A program made the position numbers and the translations under genes. A model generated the notes under the pieces. It saw only the letters and a program-made list of their open reading frames with translations, was not told the DNA's origin and searched no databases. Shown here piece by piece: positions 35,774 through 44,070 of a DNA stretch of 64,000 bases. How positions within the stretch are numbered: the stretch's first letter is position 1; every line of letters starts with the position of its first letter. The stretch comes from Gaiellasilicea sp963784895 (lineage in GTDB: Bacteria; Actinomycetota; Thermoleophilia; Gaiellales; Gaiellaceae), in NCBI GenBank assembly GCA_963784895.1, contig CAWATM010000004.1:47992-111991 (forward strand), read 5' to 3'.

Positions 35774-36445
35774 GGAGCCGTCCGGCGCCACCTCGACGCC
35801 CTCGTCGCGCAGCCGTTCGCGGATGAGGTACTGAAACGCGGCCCACGCCGGCTGCACGTCGATCATCCGGTAGATCTGCCACTCGGTCAGCAGCGACTCG
35901 TCCGCCCGACGCGCCGTCGCCCAGTCGGCCATCTTCGGGAGCCGGCCGAGCCCTCGCGCCAGCGCGGCGCCCTGCTCGACGGCGCGCTCGAGCCGCTCCT
36001 CCCCCACCGGCACGTCGAATCCCGCCTCGCGGAGCGCCTGCGCCAGCGACCCGAAGGTGTGCCAGAGCAACGACTTCGAGGGGACAGCGCCCTTGCGGGC
36101 GTCGATGTCTCGCGCGGTCGGCGTCCGGCCGAGCTCCTCTCCGAGCGAGCGCAGCCGTCCGAGCAGCTCCTCGCGGGTGGCGAAGCGCCGCGGCACGAGC
36201 CCAGCCTGCCGCTTGGCGGCGTTCCAGCTGCCGAAGTGCTCGATCACAGTCTGCGGGTGCACCGTCGTCTGCGGGTCGGCTGCGAACTCCCGCATCGTCG
36301 GCGAGCGGCCGAGCCGAGCGGCGCTGTCCGTCAGCTGCGCCAGGATCTCCTCGTCCGTGTAGCGCTTCCGGATCCCCGCTTGGAACGCCGCGAGCGCCTC
36401 CGGATCGATGCCTGCCACCGCGGGGTGGCGGCGGGATCGTCCCAT
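35759..36445 (-). CDS. HNH-repeat (homing-endonuclease-associated) DNA-binding protein
   Basis: A 228-residue protein with about three helical repeats of the homing-endonuclease-associated type: TDEEILAQLTDSAARLGRSP then MREF and HFGSWNAAKRQAGL; ELLGRLRSLGEELGRTPTAR then HTFGSLAQALREAGF; and a third weaker copy with LGRLPKMADW. Such repeats bind DNA and often accompany nucleases or regulators; no nuclease domain is present. ATG 36445 is set by TACACT 6 nt upstream. I infer a regulator. Confidence 0.8.
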   Translation of the reverse strand: MGRSRRHPAVAGIDPEALAAFQAGIRKRYTDEEILAQLTDSAARLGRSPTMREFAADPQTTVHPQTVIEHFGSWNAAKRQAGLVPRRFATREELLGRLRSLGEELGRTPTARDIDARKGAVPSKSLLWHTFGSLAQALREAGFDVPVGEERLERAVEQGAALARGLGRLPKMADWATARRADESLLTEWQIYRMIDVQPAWAAFQYLIRERLRDEGVEVAPDGSLGGS

Positions 36446-36451
36446 GCAAGC

Positions 36452-36457
36452 AGTGTA
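36452..36457 (-). promoter_or_regulatory. Leaderless -10 element (TACACT)
   Basis: Minus-strand TACACT ends 6 nt before ATG 36445, matching the leaderless spacing. Confidence 0.55.
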
Positions 36458-36491
36458 GAGCACTTTCCGCGACTTGCAAGTACGCCAGAAC

Positions 36492-36526
36492 GGACATGTC
36501 CGAGGGACAGTCCCTGGGACATGTCC
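36492..36526. repeat. Three adjacent GGGACA/TGTCC palindromes
   Basis: GGACATGTCC (36492-36501), GGGACAGTCCC (36504-36514) and GGGACATGTCC (36516-36526) are packed between the end of the GGDEF gene and the HNH-repeat promoter. The core GGGACA-n-TCCC also occurs inside two of the dispersed repeats at 44.0 and 49.5 kb. They may be operators or part of a repeat element. Confidence 0.55.
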
Positions 36527-36533
36527 GCAACGG

Positions 36534-39293
36534 CTAGATCGCGAGCAGCTTCGGCCGCGCCTGCGGGTCGTCCTCGAGCGCCTCCCCGAGCGGAAGGATC
36601 CGCTCGAGCGCGCCGACGCAGCGCGGGCAAAACTGAGTCCCTGCAGCGCCGCGGAGCTCCGCGAGCGCCTCCCGGAGCGGCCGGGCAGCCCGGTAGATCC
36701 GGGTCGTCAGCATCGAGTCGAGTGCGTCGGCAACGTGGATGATGCGGGCGCCGAGCGGGATCTCCTCGTGGCGAAGCCGGTCCGGGTAGCCCGTGCCGTC
36801 GAAGCGCTCGTGGTGGTGGCGGATCGCGGGCACCGCGTCGCCGAGGAAGCCCAGCCGGTCGATGATGCGGGCACCTTCGTCCGCGTGACGCTGCATCAGC
36901 GCCCACTCCTCCTCGGTCAGGCTCGCAGGCTTGAGCAGGATCGAATCCGGGATCGCGAGCTTGCCGATGTCGTGGAAGAGCGCCGCGTGCCCGAGCAGGT
37001 CGAGCTCCACCTGCGAGAGGCCGAGCTCGCGGCCGATCGCGAGCGCGAGCTGCTGCACCCGGCGGGAGTGTCCGGCGGTGTAGGCGTCGCGCGCGTCGAC
37101 GGTGGCTGAGAGGCTCTCCATCGCCGCCGTCGAGCGCTCCTTCAGGAGCCGGTTCGCCTGCTCGAGCGAGACGTTCTGGGTGTGGATCGTCTCGGCCGCC
37201 TGACGCAGCTTCTGGGCGCTGCGGCGGGTGTGGGACAGGTACGCCTCCTGGGTCTTGCGCATCAGCAGCAGCGGCACGGCGAAGACCGCCAGCGCGTAGA
37301 GCCCGGCCGCGTGGTAGCCGATCGCGATCACGCCGCCGATGAAGCCGTAGACGATGTAGTGCGGGGCGAGCCACAGGAAGCGCTCATGCCAGACCCGCCA
37401 GACGTTCTCGCGCCCCTCGGCGGCCAACGCGACGGAGAGCAGGCCGGTGTTGACCGCGAAGTAGACGCCGCCGGCGACGAGGCCCGAGGCCACGGTGACG
37501 AGTTCCCCGAGCGCACCCTGGAACCCGATCATGAACACGCCTGCGGCTGCGAGCGACGAGAGTGAGAGCGTGCCGATGTTGAAGAGCACGCGGTGGATCT
37601 GCTGGCGCTGCGCGCTCCACTGGACGACGCAGATCGCGATCGCGAGCGGGAGCGCGGCCCGAGGCCCGAAGAGCGAGGCTCCCGCGAGCGCGCCGACTGC
37701 GCTGACGGAGATCGAGCCGTCGTCGACCTCGAGCGCGAGCGCCTCCCCCACGCTGACGAGCGCGATCACGGCAAGCAGCCCGATCATGTCGGTGGAGGTG
37801 CCGAAGATCGCCCCGACGATGCCCGCGGCGATGCCCATCGTGCTGACGAGGCCGACGAGCAGCCCGAGCCGCGCCGACAGTTGGAGGAAGCGCGGGCCGC
37901 TCGTCGTGTGAGCCGTGTGCCGCCGCTCCTCTTCCGGCAGCGCCTCCGGAACGCGGGCGAGCGGCTCCCGGTGCTCCCCCGCCTCGGGCACTGCGACGAG
38001 CCGCTGCGTGCGGTCGGCCGGCATCAGCAGCGGCTCGGAGCTGGCGCCGAGCACACGGTTGCGCCCTTGCAGCTTCGCCCGGTAGACGGCGAGATCGGCC
38101 TGGTGGATGAGCGCGTTCGGATCCTGCGCGTCCTTCGGATAGCCGGCGACGCCGATCGAGACGGTCGCGCGGATCGGCTCGCTCGACGTCTCGACGTCGT
38201 AGAGCTTCTCGGCGACCGCGCGCCGGATCCGCTCGGCGATCTCCATCGCCTGTTCCGGGGGGGTCTCCGGCAGCAGGATCGAGAACTCTTCGCCGCCGAA
38301 GCGGGCGGGGACGTCGTACTGGCGAAGCTCGGCGCGGAAGACCTCGGCGATCCCCTTCAGGACCGCATCACCGGCAAGATGGCCGTAGGTGTTGTTGATC
38401 TCGCGGAGCAGGTCGAGATCGGCCATGATCAGCGAGAGGGGCCGCTCGAAGCGCTCCGCCCGCCCGAGCTCCTCCGACAGCGCCGAGGCGAAGTAGCGCG
38501 CGTTGAAGAGACCGGTCTTCGGGTCGACGCGCGCCTCGGCCTGGAGCTGCGGCACCGAGAGCGCCCGATGGATCAGCAGCAGCGGTGCGATTGCGAAGGG
38601 GACGAGCCAGGGGTTGCCCAGCCAGAAGGCCGCCAGCACGACGCCGAGCGCCGCGAAGACGAACTCGGTCGAGAGCGTCTGATACGAGAACAGCTGGCGC
38701 ATCGGGTGACCGTTGACGAGGCGGATCATCGGCGCGATCAGGGCCGAATTGAGCACGACGAGGACGATTGCGGCCGCGGTGCCTGCGAGCGCAAAGCGGA
38801 CGTCGTCGGAGGCGATCAGCCCGTCGGCGCCGGAGATGACGTGTGCCGCCCCCCAGGCCGACATCGTCGCGATCGTGAACACGAAGATGTTCGTGGTCTG
38901 CACGTACCAGGTGCCGCGGCTGCGCAGCCACTCGGGAATGTGCTGGATCAGCGGGATCAGCGCCAACAGGGCCGGCGAAACCAGCAACGCGGCCGCGATC
39001 AGGAAGACGCCGGTCGTGTGATAGCTCTTGTTGCCGGGCGTGCGCACGACGAAGAACTGGGCGACGGCGACGCTCGTCGCCAGCAACACGAACTCGAGCC
39101 AGTCGCCCGTATGGCTGTCGAAATCGGCGAGGAACGGCGCCGTGACCGCGATGGCAGCCGCGGCCACGACCAGGAAGTAGGCGAGAGCCTTCGCCGGGAG
39201 CTTGTTCGAACGCTCGACGGTGGTGGCACGCTCGTCCGCGCCCTCGAGGGGGATTGCGCTCACTCCGCTCCGCCTGTGCCCTTCATGCCGCAT
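36534..39293 (-). CDS. Membrane GGDEF and HD-GYP c-di-GMP turnover protein
   Basis: A 919-residue protein. Order: seven or so membrane helices (33-255); GGDEF domain (262-425) with active-site GGEEF near residue 332 and an intact inhibitory site RQYD five residues before it; a second membrane block (470-640); HD-GYP phosphodiesterase domain (690-870) with HDIGK near 773 and HHHERFDGTGYP near 830. Both halves look catalytically competent, so the protein may make and break c-di-GMP. GAAGGAGAC precedes ATG 39293. The RsiG-like protein at 25926 is a plausible reader of its product. Confidence 0.93.
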   Translation of the reverse strand: MRHEGHRRSGVSAIPLEGADERATTVERSNKLPAKALAYFLVVAAAAIAVTAPFLADFDSHTGDWLEFVLLATSVAVAQFFVVRTPGNKSYHTTGVFLIAAALLVSPALLALIPLIQHIPEWLRSRGTWYVQTTNIFVFTIATMSAWGAAHVISGADGLIASDDVRFALAGTAAAIVLVVLNSALIAPMIRLVNGHPMRQLFSYQTLSTEFVFAALGVVLAAFWLGNPWLVPFAIAPLLLIHRALSVPQLQAEARVDPKTGLFNARYFASALSEELGRAERFERPLSLIMADLDLLREINNTYGHLAGDAVLKGIAEVFRAELRQYDVPARFGGEEFSILLPETPPEQAMEIAERIRRAVAEKLYDVETSSEPIRATVSIGVAGYPKDAQDPNALIHQADLAVYRAKLQGRNRVLGASSEPLLMPADRTQRLVAVPEAGEHREPLARVPEALPEEERRHTAHTTSGPRFLQLSARLGLLVGLVSTMGIAAGIVGAIFGTSTDMIGLLAVIALVSVGEALALEVDDGSISVSAVGALAGASLFGPRAALPLAIAICVVQWSAQRQQIHRVLFNIGTLSLSSLAAAGVFMIGFQGALGELVTVASGLVAGGVYFAVNTGLLSVALAAEGRENVWRVWHERFLWLAPHYIVYGFIGGVIAIGYHAAGLYALAVFAVPLLLMRKTQEAYLSHTRRSAQKLRQAAETIHTQNVSLEQANRLLKERSTAAMESLSATVDARDAYTAGHSRRVQQLALAIGRELGLSQVELDLLGHAALFHDIGKLAIPDSILLKPASLTEEEWALMQRHADEGARIIDRLGFLGDAVPAIRHHHERFDGTGYPDRLRHEEIPLGARIIHVADALDSMLTTRIYRAARPLREALAELRGAAGTQFCPRCVGALERILPLGEALEDDPQARPKLLAI

Positions 39294-39422
39294 GTCTCCT
39301 TCGATACCGCAGAGAATCGAAAGCAGCTCGACCGGCCGACTCCGCCGGCTCGGAGGGTATGCCGCGGATCGGGGGCAGGCATCCCCCGTTCGAGGCACGC
39401 CCGGCCAATCACTCCAACGGGT

Positions 39423-39455
39423 GAGGGCGGAGCCGGGGTTCCCGGCCCCACCCTC
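39423..39455 (-). terminator. Hairpin terminator of the subtilase gene
   Basis: GAGGGCGGAGCCGGGG (39423-39438) pairs with CCCGGCCCCACCCTC (39441-39455) with two mismatches or wobbles, starting 11 bases past the subtilase stop. Confidence 0.6.
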
Positions 39456-39465
39456 GGTCCGTTAG

Positions 39466-41364
39466 CTACGGGAGCGCCGGAACGGCCGGCGGGAGCACCT
39501 CGGCGCCCGCCGGCGTCGTCGCAGCCGCCGCTGCCTCAGCCGCCGCTTGCTCCGCCGCAGCCTGAGCCGCGAGCAGCTCTGACTTCTCATCCGGCGTCAG
39601 CAGGTCGACATCGTCCGCCGCAGCGTCGGCTTCGACAGGCGTCAACTTGTACCCGTCGCCGATCACCGCCTCGCCGTCGGCGTTGTCCTCCCAGGAGACG
39701 TCGCTCCAGGAGACATCGCTCCAGGACACGTCGGTCCAGGAGACGTCGCTCCAGGAGACCGCATCCCAGGAGACGTCGCTCCAGGAGACATCGCTCCAGG
39801 AGACCGCATCCCAGGAGACATCGCTCCAGGAGACGTCCGTCCACGAGACCGCGTCGAACACTGTCGTGCCGTCGGCCCCGTCGGTGAGGAACCGGTTCAG
39901 CGCCAGGTTCGGGTTCGGCGTGTTGGTGATCGACAGCACCGACTGCACTGCGTTCACCTGACCGACACCGCAGGAGCCCTGGGGTGACTCGGGTACGGGC
40001 CGAGCTTTGCGCATCAGCGCGCTCTTGACCTGATCCGGCGTCCAGCCGGGGTTGCGAGCCAGCGCTTGAGCGGCGATCCCGGAGACAACCGGAGCCGAGA
40101 ACGACGTACCGGAGAGCTCCATGTAGCCGGGAGACACCAGCTTGTCGGCCTTGTCCGCCGCCAGCGTCGAACCGGTAGGGACGGGACCGACCATGAACCG
40201 GCCGGGGGCGCAGATCTCCGGCTTCCAGAAACCGTCCGGAGTCCGCCCGTACGCCGACCACGGCGCCCGCTCGTCGTCCCTCGTCCTCGACGTGCCACCG
40301 ATGTCGACCGCGCCGACCGTGATCACGAATGGATCGCTGCCGGGTGCGTACCGAACGCCGCTAGGGCCGTCCGCGACGCCGTAGTTCCCCGCAGCCGCCA
40401 CGACGACGATGCCCGCGTGCCACAGCTTCTCGACTGCGACGTTCAGCGGGTCAAGCCAGAAGTGGTTCACGGCGCCGGAGTGGAGCGAGAAGTTCGCCAC
40501 GCGGATGTTGTACGCAGCCTTGTTCTGGTAGATCCACTCCGTCGCGGCGATGACGTCGCTCGTCCTGCCTACGCCACGGTCGTCCATGACGTCGAGCGAG
40601 ATGATGTCCGAGTTTGGCGCGACACCGGCGTAGCCCGTGGCCGAGCCCGCCGCGATGCCCGCGACGAAGGTGCCGTGCCCGCGGCCGTCCCCGGCCGAGT
40701 TGGGAGCCGTCGAGGTGACGAAGTCGAACTGCTTCACCCGGTTCGTGGCGAAGTCCGCCCGGGACGCGTCGATACCCGAGTCGACGATCGCGATCGTCGC
40801 CGCCTTGGGGCCGGACCAGAGCTTGTTGACGCCGACCTCGTGTGCCCAGAGCTGGCTGGACGACGGAGCCGACGACGACGAGGTCGGGAGCGGGAGGAGG
40901 TTCTGAGGCCGCACAGGTGCGTCCTCGGTGACGATCAGGCCCTTGATCCGCTCCAGCTGCTCGAGGTCCTTCGCGCGGATCTCGCCAGCGAAGCCGTTGA
41001 TGATCCCGAAGCGCCTACCGAGCTTGCGCAGCTCGTTCGCAGCCTTCTTCGCGTTGTCCGCCGACACCGTCTCGTCCAGCTGGACGATGACGCCGACGAG
41101 CTCGTCGGGGCGCTGCTTCTGCTTCAGCTTCAGCTCCGCGGAAACGAATGTCGTCCCCGGAGCGGTCGGATGGTTCTTGCCGGAACCGTTCCCCGCGCCC
41201 GCCGCCAGCGGCACAGCGAGAGCCACCAGGAGAACCGTCGTGACGAAGCCACGCCCGCCCTTGCCCCAGAGGGCATTCGAGCGATGCTCGCCGCCACGGT
41301 TTCCGGATCCCCACAGCGCGCTCTTGCGAACGTCGCCGCGGTTGCCGCCTGCGTTTCTTCCCAT
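39466..41364 (-). CDS. Secreted S8 subtilisin-like protease with SWSDV repeats
   Basis: A 632-residue exported serine protease. ATG 41364 follows GGGAGAACG. The N-terminus has two copies of an ALWG[SK]G[NG]RG motif (KSALWGSGNRGG, SNALWGKGGRG) before the hydrophobic signal (FVTTVLLVALAVPLAAGAG). An I9-type propeptide spans about 65-145. The catalytic triad is Asp in AIVDSGID (193), His in GHGTFVAG (228) and Ser in GTSFSAPVV (419). Residues about 505-560 are eleven SW[ST]DV-type pentapeptides, followed by an Ala/Glu-rich tail. Substrate unknown; probably surface-associated. Confidence 0.93.
   Translation of the reverse strand: MGRNAGGNRGDVRKSALWGSGNRGGEHRSNALWGKGGRGFVTTVLLVALAVPLAAGAGNGSGKNHPTAPGTTFVSAELKLKQKQRPDELVGVIVQLDETVSADNAKKAANELRKLGRRFGIINGFAGEIRAKDLEQLERIKGLIVTEDAPVRPQNLLPLPTSSSSAPSSSQLWAHEVGVNKLWSGPKAATIAIVDSGIDASRADFATNRVKQFDFVTSTAPNSAGDGRGHGTFVAGIAAGSATGYAGVAPNSDIISLDVMDDRGVGRTSDVIAATEWIYQNKAAYNIRVANFSLHSGAVNHFWLDPLNVAVEKLWHAGIVVVAAAGNYGVADGPSGVRYAPGSDPFVITVGAVDIGGTSRTRDDERAPWSAYGRTPDGFWKPEICAPGRFMVGPVPTGSTLAADKADKLVSPGYMELSGTSFSAPVVSGIAAQALARNPGWTPDQVKSALMRKARPVPESPQGSCGVGQVNAVQSVLSITNTPNPNLALNRFLTDGADGTTVFDAVSWTDVSWSDVSWDAVSWSDVSWSDVSWDAVSWSDVSWTDVSWSDVSWSDVSWEDNADGEAVIGDGYKLTPVEADAAADDVDLLTPDEKSELLAAQAAAEQAAAEAAAAATTPAGAEVLPPAVPALP
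39685..39852 (-). repeat. Eleven tandem 15-bp units (SWSDV pentapeptide)
   Basis: In-frame 15-bp repeats encode SWTDV, SWSDV, SWDAV, SWSDV x2, SWDAV, SWSDV, SWTDV, SWSDV x2 and SWED. A higher-order order of three (SWSDV SWSDV SWDAV) is visible. Confidence 0.92.
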
Positions 41365-41539
41365 CGTTCTCCCTTGTCCGCGCCTGAGCACGGGCCGCAT
41401 GAAATCGATCAGCTGGGCACGCCCTCTTGCGCCCAACCGTGAGTCCGCGCAGAACGTACGCGCGGAAATGGGCGGGCTCCTCCCCCTTCCGGGTTACGGG
41501 CGCGGAAGTTCCCTCGAACGAGGGATCGGTCGACCCCGG

Positions 41540-41545
41540 TACGCT
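41540..41545 (+). promoter_or_regulatory. Possible -10 element of murT (TACGCT)
   Basis: TACGCT lies 9 nt before ATG 41555, giving a leader of only about two to three bases. Confidence 0.4.
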
Positions 41546-41554
41546 CGGCGGCTC

Positions 41555-42922
41555 ATGAGCGTCCGCCTCGCCGTGGAGTCGTTCGCCGCGCGCGCGGCGT
41601 CCAAGCTGTCCCGAATCGCAGGCACGGGCGGCGGCACGACCCTGCCTGGGAAGCTGCTCTGGAAGCTCGATCCGGGCGCGATCGACGCGCTCGCAGCGCT
41701 GCTGCCGAAAGGCACGGCCGTGGTCTCGGCGACGAACGGCAAGACGACCACGACCGCAATGGCGGCAGAGATCCTCGAGCCGAGCCTGAAGCTCGCCTGG
41801 AACAGGTCCGGCGCCAACCTCGTCTCGGGCGTCGCCTCGATCCTGCTCGCCGAGCGCGAGGCGGAGCTGGGGCTGCTCGAGGTGGACGAGGGTGCCTTGC
41901 CGGAGGTCGTCCGCCGTGTCCGGCCGCGCGCGGTGCTGCTCGGCAACCTCTTCCGCGACCAGCTCGACCGCTACGGCGAGCTCGAGCACATCGCCGAGCG
42001 GTGGCGAGCCGCGACCGCGGGCTTGCCTCCCCCAACCGTGCTCGTCGTCAACGGCGACGACCCGCAGGTGGGCGAGCTCGCCCGAGGGCGGGCGAACGCA
42101 ATCGCGTACGGGATCGACGATCCACGACATGCCAGGCCTGCGCTCCAGCATGCGGCCGACTCGCGCTACTGCGTCCGCTGCGGCCAGCCGTACGAGTTCG
42201 CCGCGGCGTACGTCGGCCACCTCGGCGACTACCGCTGTCCAGCGTGCGGACACGAGCGGCCGCAGCTGCAGGTGCGCGCGACCGAAATCGAGCTCGACGG
42301 CCTGCATGCCGCCTCGTTCCTGCTCGAGACCCCCGCCGGCGCAACCAGACTGCGGCTTCCGCTCCCCGGCCTCTACAACGTCTACAACGCACTCGGCGCC
42401 GCGGCGCTCACGCAGGCCCTCGGCGCATCGCTCGAGGAGATCCGCGCCGGTCTCGAGCGCTTCGGCGCCGCCTTCGGCCGCTTCGAGCGAGTCCCGGCCG
42501 GCGATCGGACGGTGCTCATCCTCCTGATCAAGAACCCGGCCGGCGCAAACGAGGTCGTGCACACGCTGCTCGAGGGCGGCGCCCCCTCCCTGCTCCTCAT
42601 TGCCCTGAACGACGCGATCGCCGACGGCAAAGACGTGTCGTGGATCTGGGACGTCGACTTCGAGCCGCTGCTCGCGCGCTCGGAGCGGCTGATCGCCTCC
42701 GGTGACCGCGCGGCGGAGCTCGGTGTGCGCTGCGTCTACGGCGGGCTGCCCGAGGAGGCGCTCACGGTCGAGCCGTCGCTCGCGCGCGCGCTCGACCGCG
42801 GCCTCGAGCTGGTCCCGCCCGGCGGCGAGCTGGTCGTCCTCCCCACGTACACGGCCATGCTCGAGCTGCAGCGGATCGTGGCCGATCGCGGCTGGTCGAA
42901 GCCGTACTGGGAGCGCACATGA
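41555..42922 (+). CDS. murT: Lipid II isoglutaminyl synthase, MurT subunit
   Basis: A 455-residue Mur-ligase-like protein: ATNGKTTTTAMAAEIL is the ATP loop, LLEVDEGALP and GNLFRDQLDRYGE follow, and the family-specific zinc ribbon CVRCG...CPACG is at about residues 206-232. The C-terminal DUF1727 part includes LIKNPAGANEV. With GatD it amidates the D-Glu of lipid II to D-isoglutamine, a Gram-positive and actinobacterial trait. GatD follows 46 bases downstream. Confidence 0.95.
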   Translation: MSVRLAVESFAARAASKLSRIAGTGGGTTLPGKLLWKLDPGAIDALAALLPKGTAVVSATNGKTTTTAMAAEILEPSLKLAWNRSGANLVSGVASILLAEREAELGLLEVDEGALPEVVRRVRPRAVLLGNLFRDQLDRYGELEHIAERWRAATAGLPPPTVLVVNGDDPQVGELARGRANAIAYGIDDPRHARPALQHAADSRYCVRCGQPYEFAAAYVGHLGDYRCPACGHERPQLQVRATEIELDGLHAASFLLETPAGATRLRLPLPGLYNVYNALGAAALTQALGASLEEIRAGLERFGAAFGRFERVPAGDRTVLILLIKNPAGANEVVHTLLEGGAPSLLLIALNDAIADGKDVSWIWDVDFEPLLARSERLIASGDRAAELGVRCVYGGLPEEALTVEPSLARALDRGLELVPPGGELVVLPTYTAMLELQRIVADRGWSKPYWERT

Positions 42923-42968
42923 GCTCGCTCACGTCTCCTCCGAGCGGGAGCGAAAGGCGGCCGGTGGG

Positions 42969-43712
42969 GTGAGGATTCGCGTCGGTCACCTGTATCCGGA
43001 GTACCTGAACATCTACGCCGACCGCGGCAACATCGCTGTCTTCTCGCGGCGGGCACGGCTGCGCGGCCACGAATTGGAGGTGGCGCCGATCTCGGTTGGG
43101 GACGGCGTTCGTCCCGGCGAGCACGACCTCTACTACATCGGTGGCGGCCAGGACCGCGAGCAGGCGCTGATCGCGCCCGACCTCGTCGCGAAGGGGCCGG
43201 CGATCGAGACGGCCGTCGCGAACGGGGCGGCGCTGCTCGCCGTCTGTGGCGGCTACCAGCTCCTCGGCCGTGGCTATCTCGGCCGCCACGGCGACTCGAT
43301 GCCCGGAATCGGTCTCTTCCCACACGAGACCGTCGCCGGCGAGAAGCGGATGATCGGCGACGTGCTGCTCGAGTGTCCCTGGGCCGGGCAGACGCTGGCG
43401 GGGTTCGAGAACCACGCCGGGCGGACGAGGCTCGATGCGGGCGCCGAGCCGCTCGGCCGTGTCGTCGCCGGGTTCGGGAACGACGGCGAGTCGGGCTACG
43501 AGGGCGTCCGCGTTCGCCGCGCGATCGGCACGTACCTCCACGGGCCGCTGCTGCCGCGTAATCCGTGGCTCGCCGACTGGCTCCTCTCGCAGGCGCTGGC
43601 GCACGCAACGGGAGGCGAGCCACCCGAGCTGCCGCCGCTACCGGATCGCCTCGAGACCGAAGCGCACGCAGTGTCGGCCCAGCGAGCCCGAGCCCGCGGC
43701 GGCCGGTTCTAG
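42969..43712 (+). CDS. gatD: Lipid II isoglutaminyl synthase, GatD glutaminase subunit
   Basis: A 247-residue class I glutamine amidotransferase of the CobB/CobQ type. GHLYPEYLNIYADRGNI is the GatD start; the nucleophile is in AVCGGYQLLG (about residue 94) and the His in GTYLHGPLLPRNP (about 190). It supplies ammonia to MurT. Start GTG 42969 has only a weak GGTGG upstream. The C-terminal 25 residues are Arg/Ala-rich. Confidence 0.94.
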   Translation: MRIRVGHLYPEYLNIYADRGNIAVFSRRARLRGHELEVAPISVGDGVRPGEHDLYYIGGGQDREQALIAPDLVAKGPAIETAVANGAALLAVCGGYQLLGRGYLGRHGDSMPGIGLFPHETVAGEKRMIGDVLLECPWAGQTLAGFENHAGRTRLDAGAEPLGRVVAGFGNDGESGYEGVRVRRAIGTYLHGPLLPRNPWLADWLLSQALAHATGGEPPELPPLPDRLETEAHAVSAQRARARGGRF

Positions 43713-43788
43713 GCTCTGGCCGGATGAGAGCACGCTTGCCCAGGCGACGAAGCCGCCGTCAGCCTCGGACCGGAGGCAAGATCACACC

Positions 43789-44070
43789 ATGAAAGTCAAT
43801 GACACTGCCAATCGTCGCCAGTTGAACCACCTCCGCCTCGGCCTCACCGAGGCGGAGGCACAAAAGCTTCGGGACACGCTGACCACGCTGCTTAAAGACT
43901 CCAGCGAACGACACGAGCACGCGTCTTTGTCGTCAACGCCAGCTAACGGTCTGGCTCGTCTGCGACTGACTCAAGGGACAATCCCGAACGCTGGCCCACG
44001 CGAGACCCTCAGCAACCGCGCCGTTACCCGACGAAGGACGCCTCGAACACGATCAAGTAGCTCGATTTAA
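43789..44070 (+). CDS. Small protein with overwritten C-terminus
   Basis: The start MKVNDTANRRQLNHLRLGLT with EAEAQKLRDTLTTLLKDSSE then RHEHAS matches a short actinobacterial family (about 55-65 residues, NHLRxxLTxxEAxxLRDxL...RHEHVSS) that I know only as hypothetical. After residue 48 the similarity is lost and the frame runs through repeat copy R1 (43972-44004) into the antisense of the next gene. I infer truncation by the repeat. GGAGG lies 12 bases before the ATG. Confidence 0.5.
   Translation: MKVNDTANRRQLNHLRLGLTEAEAQKLRDTLTTLLKDSSERHEHASLSSTPANGLARLRLTQGTIPNAGPRETLSNRAVTRRRTPRTRSSSSI
43972..44004 (+). repeat. Dispersed repeat copy R1
   Basis: Core GGGACAATCCCGAACGCTGG followed by CCCACGCGAG, 20 bases downstream of the stop of the minus-strand secreted-protein gene. 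Same orientation as copies R2-R5. Confidence 0.65.

Noticed and set aside
39685..39852. Regular short repeats as a possible CRISPR array
   Set aside because: Period is 15 bp without spacers and strictly in frame, encoding SWSDV units of a protease.
37593..39887. 764-codon plus-strand frame opposite the GGDEF/HD-GYP gene
   Set aside because: Antisense shadow; low-complexity composition, runs into the subtilase gene, no motifs.
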